DNA from: Azospirillum melinis
GTDB lineage: Bacteria > Pseudomonadota > Alphaproteobacteria > Azospirillales > Azospirillaceae
DNA: 64,000 nucleotides
Direction of reading: 5' to 3'
NCBI RefSeq assembly: GCF_013340935.1
Contig: NZ_WHOS01000002.1
Coordinates: 186,001-250,000, forward strand
The notes beneath the pieces are model-generated. The model saw nothing but the letters and a program-made list of their open reading frames with translations, searched no databases and was not told where the DNA came from. A program made the translations under genes and the position numbers. Positions 63,759 through 64,000 of the stretch are shown piece after piece (position 1 is the first letter of the stretch; every line of letters begins with the position of its first letter).

Positions 63759-64000
63759 CCGGGACCATTTCCGGCTTCCTGATAGACCCGCGACCGCCGC
63801 CCTCCCGAAGATGGGGTAGGACTGCCCGAAAGACCGCGCCATCCCGGTCCTTATACGGTCAACGGGACGGCGGCGGTTGCGATTTCAAGTTACTCCGGAC
63901 CTCTTTTGAGAGTTTGTTGGCAAAACAAACAAGATGCCATAATGCCTGCCGTGACCGACGCCGTGGCCGCAGCTATCCGGCCATCAATCATGCTGGATCG
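63759..64000. other. Right-end non-coding stretch with long inverted repeat and palindrome
   Basis: An 18-base arm at 63790-63807 pairs with 63863-63880 at 16 of 18 positions across a 55-base loop. A second element, GTTTGTT-GGCAA-AACAAAC (63912-63930), follows. A frame opening with ATG at 63942 (MPAVTDAVAA...) runs off the window and could be the next gene, but only 19 codons are visible and no ribosome site supports it. Confidence 0.35.

Noticed and set aside
1..64000. CRISPR arrays, tRNA/rRNA genes, insertion sequences and prophage
   Set aside because: I saw no regularly spaced repeats, no tRNA-like cloverleaf or rRNA sequence, and no transposase, integrase or phage structural gene.

Overview
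The window is high-GC alphaproteobacterial DNA, most likely from an Azospirillum-type member of the Rhodospirillales. This is inferred from the gene families, the very large family of multidomain sensors, the sCache chemoreceptor and the dense antisense open frames typical of high GC. It looks like ordinary chromosome or chromid: I see no insertion sequences, phage genes, CRISPR array, rRNA or tRNA.

Positions 1-16 kb are a loose series of single genes. They comprise a giant kinase-like/AAA/GAF/histidine-kinase sensor that runs off the left edge, an AraC regulator, an RsbQ-like hydrolase, an HSL-type esterase with an XRE-cupin regulator, a ribosome hibernation factor, a YeiH-type transporter, a RecD/Dda-like helicase, an MBL hydrolase, an aldo/keto reductase, an unrecognised zinc-ribbon protein, and an Lrp regulator divergent from an EamA exporter.

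Positions 17-21.5 kb hold a LysR regulator divergent from a CitMHS transporter and a two-piece AtuA-like (DUF1446) protein whose substrate I cannot name. A chemoreceptor follows. Positions 23.3-34 kb are a sugar-acid regulon: an exported lactonase, galactarate and glucarate dehydratases, a mannonate dehydratase-like TIM barrel, an MFS permease, 5-dehydro-4-deoxyglucarate dehydratase, a FadR-type GntR regulator and the alpha-ketoglutarate semialdehyde dehydrogenase. Together they convert C6 aldarates to alpha-ketoglutarate. An identical 20-bp motif lies upstream of both the kdgD operon and the dehydrogenase gene and is the probable operator. TcuA/TcuB (tricarballylate oxidation) follow at 34-36.5 kb.

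Positions 37-49 kb are one tightly overlapped operon: Alternative Complex III (actABCDEF), a small membrane protein, a Sco copper chaperone, and a caa3 oxidase (coxB-A-C-D) whose subunit I has the A2-type YSHP signature. It encodes a complete quinol-to-oxygen branch.

Positions 50-63.8 kb are a C1/quinoprotein island. Two quinoprotein-relay genes (SoxYZ-like carrier, zinc hydrolase) are followed by a CitG-like gene, mch, mtdB and beta-RFAP synthase on the minus strand. Divergently transcribed are fhcB-A-D-C, a PQQ-associated ABC binding protein and a PQQ-associated beta-propeller. This is the tetrahydromethanopterin route for formaldehyde oxidation plus periplasmic accessory proteins for a PQQ alcohol dehydrogenase. 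The dehydrogenase itself and fae are not in the window.
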